From Paenibacillus jilunlii (GTDB lineage Bacteria; Bacillota; Bacilli; Paenibacillales; Paenibacillaceae), in the NCBI RefSeq assembly GCF_900102965.1, contig NZ_FNGM01000002.1, positions 52,559 to 116,558 of the forward strand: a stretch of DNA of 64,000 nt. Reading direction: 5' to 3'. Under the pieces are notes generated by a model. That model did no database searches. It saw nothing but the letters and a program-made list of their open reading frames with translations, and had not been told where the DNA came from. This document shows positions 26,546 through 36,492 of this stretch, piece by piece. Each line of letters opens with the position of its first letter. The stretch's first letter is position 1. Made by a program: the position numbers and the translations under genes.

Positions 26546-27577
26546 ATGCAACTGCAAAAGATTTTTAATACCGAAGCCCCGAACCAATCCACCCGCATCA
26601 TCGACGGGGAATGCTCAGGGATTCTGAACTGGAACGATATCCGTATGCCGCACATGTACAAGCTGTACAAGGTGCTGCTGCTGAACCACTGGATCGCCGA
26701 TGAAATCCCGATGTCGAAGGATGCGCAGCAGTTCCCGCTGCTGGAAGCGGAAGAACAGCGCGTGTTCAAAATCAACATCGCTCTGCTGGCGGTGCTCGAT
26801 TCCATGCAGACGATGTTCGTCGGCGATGTGAAGCGTTATTTTACCGACTCTTCTCTGGAGGCGATTTCGGCGATCATCGGCCAGCAGGAGGTTGTGCACA
26901 ACCAGTCCTACTCCTACGTCCTTTCTTCCATTGTTTCGGAGAGCGAGCAGAAAGAGATTTTTGAATACTGGAAGCATGATCCGGTGCTGCTGGAGCGCAA
27001 CCAGTTCATCTCGGACATTTATCAGGAGTTCCGCGATGCGCCGTCCAAGGAGACTTTTTTCCGGGCGATGGTGGCTGATTTGATTCTGGAGGGAATTTTC
27101 TTCTACAGCACATTTGCCTTCTTCTATAACCTGGCCCGTGACCAGAAAATGATGGCGACCAGCCAGATGATCTCCTACATTCAGCGTGACGAGAATCAGC
27201 ACTGCTACTTCTTCGCCGAAGTGTTCAAGCAGCTGCTGGTGGATTTCCCTGAGCTGAATACCAAAGAAAATATGGATTATGTCTACCGCACCATCGACCG
27301 CGCTGTAGAACTCGAAACGAATTGGGGCTATTACACGCTGACCAACGTGCGCGGCATTGATATGAACGAGCTGAGCGATTACATCAAATACACGGCCAAC
27401 AAGCGTCTGACCCTTATGGGTCTGGAAAAAGCCTACAGCGGCGTAGATGTCAACTGCATGCCATGGATCAAGCCTTTCTCCGACGAAGCGCTGAACGCGA
27501 CCAAAACCGACTTTTTCGAAGCCAAGTCCCGTAACTACGGCAAGGTTGGCGACGATAATGGGTTCGATGATTTGTAA
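26546..27577 (+). CDS. nrdB: Ribonucleoside-diphosphate reductase, class I small subunit
   Basis: The 343-residue subunit carries the di-metal ligands expected for class I: VLDSMQ (Asp), GQQEVVH (Glu and His), LEGIFFYSTF (Glu) and RDENQH (Glu and His). The radical tyrosine is present in NQSYSYV, equivalent to Tyr122 of the E. coli protein. It generates the tyrosyl radical used by NrdA and therefore needs oxygen (or superoxide, depending on the metal). AGGAGG lies before the ATG. The C terminus DDNGFDDL is the tail that docks on NrdA. Confidence 0.95.
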   Translation: MQLQKIFNTEAPNQSTRIIDGECSGILNWNDIRMPHMYKLYKVLLLNHWIADEIPMSKDAQQFPLLEAEEQRVFKINIALLAVLDSMQTMFVGDVKRYFTDSSLEAISAIIGQQEVVHNQSYSYVLSSIVSESEQKEIFEYWKHDPVLLERNQFISDIYQEFRDAPSKETFFRAMVADLILEGIFFYSTFAFFYNLARDQKMMATSQMISYIQRDENQHCYFFAEVFKQLLVDFPELNTKENMDYVYRTIDRAVELETNWGYYTLTNVRGIDMNELSDYIKYTANKRLTLMGLEKAYSGVDVNCMPWIKPFSDEALNATKTDFFEAKSRNYGKVGDDNGFDDL

Positions 27578-27628
27578 GGAGCTGTGATGGTTGGAACGTG
27601 CATGAAGCCTGGCCGGCATGTAAAAGAA

Positions 27629-27653
27629 GGCTGCGGGACTGACGCCCGCAGTC
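27629..27653 (+). other. Stem-loop after nrdB
   Basis: CTGCGGG and GCCCGCAG pair around a short loop about 50 nt after the nrdB stop, without a T tract. It may protect the 3' end or cooperate with the later terminator at 28099. Confidence 0.4.
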
Positions 27654-27704
27654 TATTGCACAAAATGAAGCTGATCCGCCTGGTTCCAGATCTGTTCCAG
27701 CCTA

Positions 27705-27975
27705 AAAGACAATATGTTGCATTTCCCGTAATTTTATGGAATTTCCTGCAGCAGATTCATCCGGTTCCAGCATAGAAAAAGCAATCTGTTGCATTTCGTA
27801 CAGCAGATCGGCCCAATTCCGGCATAAGAAAGCGATCTGTTGCATTTCGTGCAGCAGATTTTCGCCAAAAGGCACTTTTAAGGCGTATCCTCTACATTCT
27901 GCTGCACAAAGTACAATTGAATTGACTTCCAGCGCTCCCGGAGGAAATTCTGCTGCACAGAATGCAATAGAACTA
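27705..27975. repeat. 51-bp-phased hairpin array, family B
   Basis: Units of the type ATCTGTTGC-ATTTCGT-GCAGCAGAT start their TTGC core at 27717 (with a ~21-bp insertion), 27789 and 27840. Inverted units with core CTGCTGCAC begin at 27899 and 27950. Both the last two forward and the two inverted units are exactly 51 bp apart. Each unit can fold into an 8-9-bp hairpin. Confidence 0.75.
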
Positions 27976-28098
27976 ATTAGTGCGGATCCAAGCTGGACTT
28001 TGATGTTGAGGCAGAAGATCCGCAGAGCCAATTTAAGGCCCCAGACTCTGCACTTCAATTCGCTCACTTCAAACCACATATAAATCCTTACATTTACC

Positions 28099-28140
28099 AA
28101 AAGCCCCTTACCGCCGGAATCCCGGCAGTAAAGGGCTTTT
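28099..28140. terminator. Bidirectional terminator between nrdB and the FMN reductase
   Basis: AAAGCCCCTTACCGCCGG and CCGGCAGTAAAGGGCTTT form a long stem (minor mismatches) with A and T tracts on opposite sides. It serves the converging nrd and FMN reductase transcripts. Confidence 0.8.
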
Positions 28141-28315
28141 CTGATGCTATCGCTGGTCCATGGAAGCTGCGCAGCGTACAGCAGCGCCTACTGTTTCTGT
28201 TGGCCTGCTCTACAGAGTCCAAACAGCACCGTCTACTGCTGGTTACCGCCGGAACACTCCCGTTAAATGTATGCAACTGGGAGCCAAACAACCTTAGGCG
28301 CCGCTTCTTAACTTG

Positions 28316-28870
28316 CTACTCTGCAGATTTACGCGCTGCCTTGTGCAATGTCTCTTCCGCCAGCTCCGCAAGGACGCTGTCCAGGCGCAGCTTGAGTTCG
28401 TCGGCCAGTTCGACGACACCCTGATCATTACGCACAGCCTGGGAATCCACTGCGTACACGCCGCCCAGAATATGGCGCGCCCCCAATACGGACAATACCG
28501 GCTTAAGTGCATATTCAATGGTAAGCAGATGTGCCAGACTGCCGCCCATAAAGAGGGGAAGCAGGATTTTGCCGGCCAGCCCTTTTTCCGGGATCAGATC
28601 CAGGAAGGTCTTTAAGACCCCCGTATAAGAAGCTTTGTATACCGGGCTGACCACGATTACTGCATCGGCTTCAGCTACAAGGCCGTTAGCCTTGACGATG
28701 GCTTCACTTTCGAATTTGGTATGGATCAGATCTTCGGCCGGAAGTTCGGCCACATTGATCCGCTCCACTTCGAAGCCACGCCCGCGCAAATTGGCCTCCG
28801 CATATTCAATGACTGCATTCACCCGCGAGACCAGGGATGGTGTTCCGTTGATGACAACTATTTTAGCCAC
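28316..28870 (-). CDS. NADPH-dependent FMN reductase, SsuE-like
   Basis: The 184-residue flavodoxin-fold protein starts VAKIVVINGTPSLVSRVN (FMN phosphate loop) and has VVSPVYKASYTGVLKTFLD, the flavin-binding segment of SsuE-type reductases, which supply reduced FMN to two-component monooxygenases such as alkanesulfonate monooxygenase. GAGGTGG lies before this GTG. No monooxygenase is adjacent, so the partner must be elsewhere. Confidence 0.88.
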   Translation of the reverse strand: MAKIVVINGTPSLVSRVNAVIEYAEANLRGRGFEVERINVAELPAEDLIHTKFESEAIVKANGLVAEADAVIVVSPVYKASYTGVLKTFLDLIPEKGLAGKILLPLFMGGSLAHLLTIEYALKPVLSVLGARHILGGVYAVDSQAVRNDQGVVELADELKLRLDSVLAELAEETLHKAARKSAE

Positions 28871-29029
28871 TTTTCCACCTCTTCCGTTCGTTATCCACAT
28901 TACGCTCCCGCCGCTTCTACGGCAAAAATCCTTTAAATTAGTAATAATCCTAGCAGAGCGCAGGGATTATTGTCAAACGTATCCTGCCCCTTGCACCCGG
29001 CAGCATCCTAAGCTATAATAAGCGGCAAT

Positions 29030-29236
29030 ACTACATCCCGATCAGGCCAATGAGCGGCATCCAACCGTGAGGCGTCTGCGACCGGAGCAATTCTGTTGTT
29101 CCCTAAGTTTACCGGGTTTCGCCCGTTACCGCGAAGACCAAAGAGGGCCTTGTCCTGCTGTGATTTCAGAGGATTCGGTCAACCTGGGTGGCACCGCGAG
29201 CTGACGCTCCTCGTCCCATGGATGAGGGCGTTTTTT
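29030..29236 (+). promoter_or_regulatory. Serine-type T-box leader with terminator
   Basis: The T-box core TGGGTGGCACCGCG lies at 29185-29198. The antiterminator bulge reads UGGC, whose last base pairs with a G discriminator, as in tRNA-Ser. The terminator stem CGCTCCTCGTCC/GGATGAGGGCG with TTTTTT follows at 29204-29236. The gene just downstream is serS, so uncharged tRNA-Ser should prevent termination. The specifier codon was not assigned with certainty. Confidence 0.9.
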
Positions 29237-29270
29237 GTATTTTTATAGGACAAAAAAGGAGCGAAGCGGC

Positions 29271-30566
29271 ATGCTGGACATGAACTGGATCAGGGACAAT
29301 GAGGAGCTTGTAAGAAACACGGCGCAGTGGAAAAAGGTGGACTTCCCGCTGGAGAATCTGCTGGAATGGGACGATAAACGGCGGGAGCTGCGCCGGGAAA
29401 CCGAGCGGCGGCGTGCGGAACGCAATGGGCTGACGAAGGAGATCGAGCGCCTGCTCCGCCAGGGAGAGGCCGGGGCCGGAGAAACAGCCAAGGCGCAGGT
29501 GCGCGAGATTAACGCTCAGCTAACGAAGCTGGAGGCGGATCTCACCGAAGCAGAGCAGCGCTGCGGTGAGCTGCTGCTGCTTGCGCCAAATCCCGTATCG
29601 GCAGATACGCCGATTGGCGCGGATGACAGCGGGAACGTGGAGCTGCGGCGAAGCGGCCGGCTGCCGGACTTCGGCTTCACGCCGCGCGATCATGTGGAGC
29701 TGGGCGAGCTTCACAGCATCATCGATATTCCGCGCGGCGTCAAAGCCGGAGGACCGCGCAGCTACGTGCTGAAGGGCGCGGGGCTGTACCTGCACCTCGC
29801 CGTGCAGCGGCTGGCGCTGGATGTGCTGGCAGAGCGCGGCTTCACCGTGATGGACGTGCCGGTTATTGTCCGCCCGGAGGCGCTGGAGCGGACCGGGTTT
29901 TTCCCGGGAGGGATGGACCAGACCTATGAGCTGAACGGAGAAAAGCGCTGGCTGGCCGGAACCTCGGAGGTATCGCTCGTCTCGCTCTACAGCGACGAAA
30001 TCGTCGAGGCAGATACGCCGCTGCGGCTGGCCGGAATGTCGGCCTGCTTCCGCCGCGAGGTCGGCTCGGCAGGCCGTGATGTGCGCGGCCTGTACCGGGT
30101 GCACCAGTTCTCGAAGATTGAACAGGTTGTAATCTGCAAGAATGACCCGGCAGTCTCGGAGCAGCTGCTGCAGGAGATTCTGGCGAATGCGGAGCAGATT
30201 CTCCAGCTGCTGGAGCTGCCCTACCGCGTAGTAGCCGTCTGCAGCGGGGATATGGCGCTGAAGACCCACAAGCAATACGACATTGAGACCTGGATGCCCA
30301 GCCGGGGCGCCTACGGGGAGACCCATTCGGCTTCGAATCTGCTGGATTTCCAGGCCCGCCGTTCAGGCATCCGCTTCCGCGACGAGAACGGCCGGCTGCA
30401 CTATTGCCACACCCTGAACAATACCGCAGTGGCCACGCCGCGGATTCTGATTCCGCTGCTGGAGAACCACCAGCAGGAGGATGGTTCGATCTATATTCCG
30501 CAGGCGCTGCGCAAGTATATGGACGGGCAGGAAATTCTTCACGCTGCGGTGACCGCTGCGGAGTAA
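29271..30566 (+). CDS. serS: Seryl-tRNA synthetase
   Basis: The 431-residue class II synthetase has the N-terminal coiled-coil arm that grips the tRNA-Ser long arm (about residues 30-100, rich in RRELRRETERRRAER), then motif 2 (ACFRREVGSAGRDVRGLYRV) and motif 3 (the segment HYCHTLNNTAVATPRILIPL, which ends in the ATP-binding Arg). GTSEVSL is the serine-binding TxE element. AAGGAG lies before the ATG. The T-box leader makes it inducible by serine-tRNA shortage. Many Firmicutes carry another serS; whether this is the main copy is unknown. Confidence 0.95.
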   Translation: MLDMNWIRDNEELVRNTAQWKKVDFPLENLLEWDDKRRELRRETERRRAERNGLTKEIERLLRQGEAGAGETAKAQVREINAQLTKLEADLTEAEQRCGELLLLAPNPVSADTPIGADDSGNVELRRSGRLPDFGFTPRDHVELGELHSIIDIPRGVKAGGPRSYVLKGAGLYLHLAVQRLALDVLAERGFTVMDVPVIVRPEALERTGFFPGGMDQTYELNGEKRWLAGTSEVSLVSLYSDEIVEADTPLRLAGMSACFRREVGSAGRDVRGLYRVHQFSKIEQVVICKNDPAVSEQLLQEILANAEQILQLLELPYRVVAVCSGDMALKTHKQYDIETWMPSRGAYGETHSASNLLDFQARRSGIRFRDENGRLHYCHTLNNTAVATPRILIPLLENHQQEDGSIYIPQALRKYMDGQEILHAAVTAAE

Positions 30567-30627
30567 TTGACCGGTTAAGATTAAGACATCTGACACACAG
30601 ATAACCTTTCATATATCCTCACAGAAA

Positions 30628-30700
30628 GCTATAAAACTATGAATTTGCCTATTCAGCCGCTGCTTCGGCCTGTTCAGGAGAAATTCATAGTTTTTTTGTG
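30628..30700 (+). terminator. Terminator after serS
   Basis: AAACTATGAATTT and AAATTCATAGTTT pair perfectly around a 30-nt structured loop, followed by TTTT. Confidence 0.75.
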
Positions 30701-30848
30701 CAACATGACAAATTTCCTTGTAAATTGATGTTAATCAGCCATTGTTTACTATATATTTACGTTAGACAATCTCTCATTTAATCTGCAAATGATAGATTGG
30801 GAGAAGGCTACAACAATATCGTATCTAGAGAGGAGAAGATTGTATCAA

Positions 30849-33800
30849 ATGAACATTCCCTCAAGGCGAACAAAATGGTGGTCGGCAGCGCTTTCATTTG
30901 TGTTGATTACCGGTATGGCCCTGCCTGCAGCCCGAACGGCTTCAGCGGCAGCGGATAACAGCACTCCCGTGATCTCCCAGGTGTATGGCGGCGGAGGCAA
31001 CACCGGAGCCAAGTACAAAAATGACTTCATCGAGCTGTACAACCCTACGGATACAGATATTGATTTGACCGGCTGGAAAGTGAGGTACGCTTCTGCCTCA
31101 GGCACTTTTAGTGATAACGCCAAATTCTTCACCCCACTCAGCGGAAGTATTCCTGCTGGCGGGTATTTTCTGATTCAGGAAGCCGCCGGCACCGGAGGTA
31201 CTGATGCTCTTCCGGCTCCCAATTTAATCGCTGAAGGCGATGCCGTTATTGCTATGGGCGGCACGAACGGCAAGGTCGAACTGCTCGATGCTTCCGGAAC
31301 CCGGGCCGATCTGGTCGGTTACGGATCAGCCAGTGAATATGAAGGCACCCCAGGTATCGAAGGGTCTGGTCCGACCCAACCCCTCTCCAACACCACCGCA
31401 GCCGTGCGCAAGTCCTCTTCCCTGCTCCCTGACGGCAACCGCGGACTGGATACGGACCAGAACCTTGCCGATTTCGCGGTACAGGCACCGGACCCTCGCA
31501 GCTCCGGTACGGACAGCACCAAGGCTCCGGCAGTCTCTGCATCCATCGCCTCCGGGCAGACGGTGCCCAAGGGCACGAAGCTTTCCCTGAGCACAAGCAG
31601 TGTAACGGCAAGCGTATATTATAGCGTGTACGTTAACGGCAGTACCAGTGCTTTGGAAGACTTTGCTTTGTATAATACTCCGATTCTGCTCCAGGATGAT
31701 ACCGTGCAGATTAAAGCTTATTCTGCCGAAGCAGGCAAAACGGACAGCGGCATCTCCCAATTCAGCTATACCACCAAGGAAGCTATCAGCGGACTGACGA
31801 TTCCCAAGATTCAGGGCACCGTCCAATCCTCGACCTATGCAGGACAGCTCGTGAAGGATGTGGCGGGGATTGTCACATACACGAGCGGCAGCACATTTTA
31901 CATTCAGACTGCAGCGCCGGACAACGATCCCCGGACCTCTGAGGCGATCATGGTCTACCTGCCGGGCAACAAGGTAAAGGCCGCCGATTCCGTTCTTGTG
32001 GATGGATGGGTTAAGGAATATAAAGAAAGCGGATATGCAGATGCCACTGATCTGCTGACCACGGAAATTGCGGCGACCCAGGCAACCGTGTTATCCGGCA
32101 ACAACCCGCTCCCTGCACCCACGGTTATTGGAACGGGCGGGCGTGTGATTCCGGCTACTACGATTTCTGTAGGGCTAAGCAAAGAGCTTGACCCGGCCAA
32201 ATATGCGCTCGATTTCTATGAGAGTCTGGAGGGGATGCGCGTTCAGCTCAACACCCCGAAGATTATCGGGCCTTATGATCATGAAATTCCGGTTACTGTG
32301 AACAACGGCGCCAGTACAACCGAAGTTTCTTCACCTGCGGGCGGTCTGGTACTTACTGGAGCGGATTTCAATCCCCAGCGTGTTCTGATCGCTGCCCAGC
32401 CGAGCGCTCCAGTTCGGACAGGACAGGTATTTAAAGGAAACATCACCGGTGTTCTCGGTTATGACTACGGCAATTTCAAGGTGCATCCGGAAGGCGCTCT
32501 GCCGGAGGTCGACAAAGGAACTTCTATTGAGCGGGAGACGACCCCTTTGAAAGCCGGAGCTGATAAATTGACGGTAGCTTCCTTTAACGTGGAAAACTTC
32601 TCTTTAAAAAGCGGCTCCACCAAAATCGGGAATATCGCCAAGGCCATCGTGACTAATCTGAACACACCGGATATCCTCGGCCTTCTGGAGGTTCAGGACA
32701 ATGATGGCGCAGACAACACCGGAACCGTTGATGCCACGGACAGCTATAAAGCGCTGATTGATGCCATTAAGCAGCAGGGCGGTCCAACCTATGCTTTTAC
32801 CGATATTGCTCCTGTGAACAATATGGACGGCGGTGCGCCGGGCGGGAATATCCGTGCCGGATTCATCTACAACACTGAACGCGTGCAGCTGGCGGAAGGT
32901 ACTAAGGGCGATGCCACCACTGCGGTAGCCTATACCAAGGATGGCGGACTCAGCCTGAATCCGGGGCGCATTGATCCGGCCAATCCCGCGTTCTTCAATT
33001 CCCGCAAGCCGCTTGCAGCGGAATTTATCTTCAATAATCAAAAGGTAGTGGTCATTGCCAACCACTTCAACTCCAAGACGGGAGACTCCGCACTTTACGG
33101 CGGCATCCAGCCTCCGGTTCTGCCAAGTGAAGCCCAGCGGGCGGAAATTGCGACAGTCGTGAACAGTTTCGTTTCCGGCGTGCTGGCCAAGAATCCCGAC
33201 GCAAATCTTGTTGTGCTTGGCGATCTGAACGATTTCCAGTTCTCGAATACTTTGAAAATTCTCAAAGGCAGCGCGCTGACTAACCTGGTCGACACCCTGC
33301 CGCTGGGAGAGCGTTACTCCTACGTATACCAGGGCAATTCCCAGACGCTGGATCATATGCTGGTCAACAATAAGCTGGCGGCCAGATCGGCACTGGACAT
33401 TGTGCATATCAATGCCGACTTTGATGAGAAAGAAGGACGCGTGAGCGATCATGATCCGCTGCTGACGCAAATTGATTTTGGCACGGAAAATTTCAACCTG
33501 CGTGTCCTGCATACCAACGATACGCATGGCCATCTGGAGAATATCACCAAGCGGACCTCGGCCATCAGCAGTGAACGGACAGGCAACACGGTTCTGCTGG
33601 ATGCAGGCGATGTTTTCTCCGGAACCCTGTATTTCACACAGTTTAAGGGACAAGCCGACATCGAGTTCATGAACAATATCGGCTATGACGCGATGACGTT
33701 CGGCAACCACGAGTTCGATCTGAACAAGGAGCAGCCTGAAGTCCTGAAGAACTTCGTGACCGCCGCCAAATTCCCGTTCGCGAGCGCAAACATTGACTTT

Positions 33801-36440
33801 ACGACAAAGGGAAGCGAACTGGCAGAACTCTATCACAATGCCATCGGCACGCTTGAAACCGACGAGACCAAGAGCACCGCAAAGGACGGTAATATCTATC
33901 CTTCTGTCATCAAGGATGTTTATGGTGAAAAGGTCGGCATCTTCGGCCTGACTACTGAGGATACCGTGGGGCTGTCCTCGCCCGGAGATCAAATCAGCTT
34001 CAAGGACCATGTGGAAAGTGCCAAAAATACAGTAGCCATGCTGCAAGCGCAGGGCATCAACAAAATTATCGCCGTCACCCACCTTGGCTACACTGTGGAT
34101 CAGGAATTGGCAAAAGCTGTACCCGGAATTGACATCATCGTGGGCGGACATTCGCATACGAAGATCGATAATCCCCCGACCCCAATCGTCAATGCCGGCA
34201 CCGGTAAAAATGTGCTGATCGTACAGACCGGTGAATACAGCCAGTTCCTTGGTGAACTGAATGTAACGTTTGACAAAAACGGCGAAATTCTTGCTTATAA
34301 CGGCAAGCTGCTTGACGTCAATTTGTTCGGTGAGGACAGCAGGGCCAAAGAATTGCTTGCTCCCTATGATGCCAAACTCGCCACCGTACGCAACACCGTC
34401 GTCGGCTACTCGGATGTCGATCTTTACACTAACCGCATGATCGACGGCAAGTCCGTCAGAGTTGTACGCCAGGAGGAAACCCCAATCGGCAACATGATTG
34501 CTGACAGCATCGCAGACAAAGTCAGAGAGCTGATGCCAAACTTCGTATCGGCAGGCGACCTCGCTTCCATCAAAGGTGTTGTTGCTATCCAGAATGGCGG
34601 CGGTATCCGCGCAGCCATCGACAAAGGTGACATTACGATGGGCGAAGTGCTGACCACGCTGCCATTCGGCAACAGTCTGGCCGCTCTCAAAGTAACCGGT
34701 GCGGAAATTATCTCCTCCCTGGAGAACTCGGTCAGCGGACTGAGCTCGGATCAGGGCCGGTTTGCACAGGTATCCGGGATGAAATATACGTATGATTCCA
34801 CGAAGAAACCGGAGATTGTAGACTCGCTGACCGGTCAGGTAACCCAGGCCGGAGAACGTATAGTGTCAGTAGAAATCCGGCAGACGGACGGTTCTTATCT
34901 GCCGATTGATCCGCATGCTTACTATCTCCTGTCCACCAACTCCTTCATGGCCGGGGGCGGTGACTTCTACCGCGCACTGGCTGGAGCTAAGGCCGACGGA
35001 CGGTATTATGAGCTGGGTCTTCCGGATTTTGAGGTTCTTTTATCTTATCTGAAGCTGCACCATCCAATTAACAGCAAGGTTGAGGGCCGGATTACCGATC
35101 TGAAGGGCACTACTCCTAGCCCTACACCGACACCTACACCTTCAACTACACCGACACCAACGCCAACTCCGACTAGCCCATCGGGAGGAGGTGGCGGCAC
35201 ACCGGCAACGGCAACGGCAGCACCAACGCCGACGCCTGGCGCAACCGCCTCTGCGCTGGCTCCGCCGCAGGTGACGACGATCACCGCAGCAGATCTGACC
35301 AGCAGGCTGGCGGCCCTGCCTGACGGAACCAGTGAGCTGGTGATCCCGCTCACCGCTTCAAGCGGCGGAGCACAAGTGGTGCTTCCGGGCAGCGTGCTTA
35401 TACAGCAGGCAGCTAAGAATCCTGCTGCCGTCCTTACGTTCACGGTCCCTGGGGGAGCTTCCTATTCACTTCCACTCCGTGTACTGAACGGAACAGCACT
35501 GGCAGCTCAACTCGGCACCAGCGACTTCACCATTACCGTGTCCCTGCTGCAGGCAAGTGCTTCAACACTCAGCAGTCTGAATCAGGCTCTTGCGGCCCAG
35601 GGCGGCCCGCTTAGCCTGGCTGCACCCGTGATGGAGTTTACAGTTACAGCACAGGCTGGAAGCAGCAGCGTTTCACTGAACAATTTCGGCAGCACCTATG
35701 TGAAGCGTACCCTTACTGCACCAGGAGTGCTGAACCCGCAGGGTTCGACCGCTGTTTCGTTTGACCCGGCCACCGGCAAGCTGTCCTTCGTGCCTTCCGT
35801 CTTCACCGGTAAGCCTGACGGAACCACCGAAGTTACGATCAAACGTAACAGCAACAGCTTCTACACCGTCGTAAAATCAAGTAAGACGTTCGGAGATATT
35901 ACCGGACACTGGGCCAAAGCATCCATTGATCTGCTGGCCTCCAAGCTGATTATAACCGGCACGAGCGCCGCAGCCTTCCAGCCATCGCAGATGGTAAGCC
36001 GTGCGGAATTCGCCGCACTGATTACCCGCTCGCTCGGGCTTGCGTCCATGAGCAGCGGAACCACCTTCAGTGATGTGGGGGCAAATGCCTGGTATACGGA
36101 TGCTGTGAAGACAGCCGCCGCCGCAGGCCTCATTACGGGCTATACCGACGGAAGCTTCAAGCCGGCCAGTCCGATTACCCGCCAGGAGATGTCCACAATT
36201 ATGGCCAAAGCCATGAAGTACACGGGCAAATCCCTGCATGCCGATCCTGCAGCACTGGCCAAATTCAGCGATGTCACCGTCATTCCGGCCTGGTCCCAGG
36301 CGGCAATAGCCGAGATTGCTGCTGAAGGCATCATTCAGGGCAGACCGGACGGCTCATTCGCACCGCAGGCGCTGGCTACCCGGGCGGAAGCCGCAACGAT
36401 GCTAGAGAAGACCCTGAAGTCGCTTCAATTTATCAATTAA
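30849..36440 (+). CDS. SLH-anchored extracellular nuclease / 5'-nucleotidase
   Basis: The 1,863-residue wall protein starts with a signal peptide (cut near ARTASAAA). In order: a lamin-tail domain (about 35-165), an OB-fold-like region, an endonuclease/exonuclease/phosphatase domain (about 575-875: ASFNVENF, LGLLEVQD, VLGDLND, SDHDPLL), a metallophosphatase (from about 881: HTNDTHGH, FGNHEFD, GGHSHT), the 5'-nucleotidase C domain (IQNGGGIRAAI), a Pro-Thr linker (about 1420-1475) and three SLH domains (about 1677-1860) that bind wall polymer. It resembles B. subtilis YhcR: it can cut DNA or RNA and dephosphorylate the nucleotides at the surface, probably to salvage phosphate and nucleosides. 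GGAG lies 4 nt before a TTG at 30840 and 13 nt before this ATG, so either could start translation. Confidence 0.92.
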   Translation: MNIPSRRTKWWSAALSFVLITGMALPAARTASAAADNSTPVISQVYGGGGNTGAKYKNDFIELYNPTDTDIDLTGWKVRYASASGTFSDNAKFFTPLSGSIPAGGYFLIQEAAGTGGTDALPAPNLIAEGDAVIAMGGTNGKVELLDASGTRADLVGYGSASEYEGTPGIEGSGPTQPLSNTTAAVRKSSSLLPDGNRGLDTDQNLADFAVQAPDPRSSGTDSTKAPAVSASIASGQTVPKGTKLSLSTSSVTASVYYSVYVNGSTSALEDFALYNTPILLQDDTVQIKAYSAEAGKTDSGISQFSYTTKEAISGLTIPKIQGTVQSSTYAGQLVKDVAGIVTYTSGSTFYIQTAAPDNDPRTSEAIMVYLPGNKVKAADSVLVDGWVKEYKESGYADATDLLTTEIAATQATVLSGNNPLPAPTVIGTGGRVIPATTISVGLSKELDPAKYALDFYESLEGMRVQLNTPKIIGPYDHEIPVTVNNGASTTEVSSPAGGLVLTGADFNPQRVLIAAQPSAPVRTGQVFKGNITGVLGYDYGNFKVHPEGALPEVDKGTSIERETTPLKAGADKLTVASFNVENFSLKSGSTKIGNIAKAIVTNLNTPDILGLLEVQDNDGADNTGTVDATDSYKALIDAIKQQGGPTYAFTDIAPVNNMDGGAPGGNIRAGFIYNTERVQLAEGTKGDATTAVAYTKDGGLSLNPGRIDPANPAFFNSRKPLAAEFIFNNQKVVVIANHFNSKTGDSALYGGIQPPVLPSEAQRAEIATVVNSFVSGVLAKNPDANLVVLGDLNDFQFSNTLKILKGSALTNLVDTLPLGERYSYVYQGNSQTLDHMLVNNKLAARSALDIVHINADFDEKEGRVSDHDPLLTQIDFGTENFNLRVLHTNDTHGHLENITKRTSAISSERTGNTVLLDAGDVFSGTLYFTQFKGQADIEFMNNIGYDAMTFGNHEFDLNKEQPEVLKNFVTAAKFPFASANIDFTTKGSELAELYHNAIGTLETDETKSTAKDGNIYPSVIKDVYGEKVGIFGLTTEDTVGLSSPGDQISFKDHVESAKNTVAMLQAQGINKIIAVTHLGYTVDQELAKAVPGIDIIVGGHSHTKIDNPPTPIVNAGTGKNVLIVQTGEYSQFLGELNVTFDKNGEILAYNGKLLDVNLFGEDSRAKELLAPYDAKLATVRNTVVGYSDVDLYTNRMIDGKSVRVVRQEETPIGNMIADSIADKVRELMPNFVSAGDLASIKGVVAIQNGGGIRAAIDKGDITMGEVLTTLPFGNSLAALKVTGAEIISSLENSVSGLSSDQGRFAQVSGMKYTYDSTKKPEIVDSLTGQVTQAGERIVSVEIRQTDGSYLPIDPHAYYLLSTNSFMAGGGDFYRALAGAKADGRYYELGLPDFEVLLSYLKLHHPINSKVEGRITDLKGTTPSPTPTPTPSTTPTPTPTPTSPSGGGGGTPATATAAPTPTPGATASALAPPQVTTITAADLTSRLAALPDGTSELVIPLTASSGGAQVVLPGSVLIQQAAKNPAAVLTFTVPGGASYSLPLRVLNGTALAAQLGTSDFTITVSLLQASASTLSSLNQALAAQGGPLSLAAPVMEFTVTAQAGSSSVSLNNFGSTYVKRTLTAPGVLNPQGSTAVSFDPATGKLSFVPSVFTGKPDGTTEVTIKRNSNSFYTVVKSSKTFGDITGHWAKASIDLLASKLIITGTSAAAFQPSQMVSRAEFAALITRSLGLASMSSGTTFSDVGANAWYTDAVKTAAAAGLITGYTDGSFKPASPITRQEMSTIMAKAMKYTGKSLHADPAALAKFSDVTVIPAWSQAAIAEIAAEGIIQGRPDGSFAPQALATRAEAATMLEKTLKSLQFIN

Positions 36441-36492
36441 AGCTATCAGAGCTTAGAGCCCTGCGAGGCAGGAAGCTCATCGTTAATGGAAC

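Noticed and set aside
32604..34157. 517-codon frame antisense to the wall nuclease gene
   Set aside because: Antisense to catalytic motifs of the nuclease and phosphatase domains; no own start signals.
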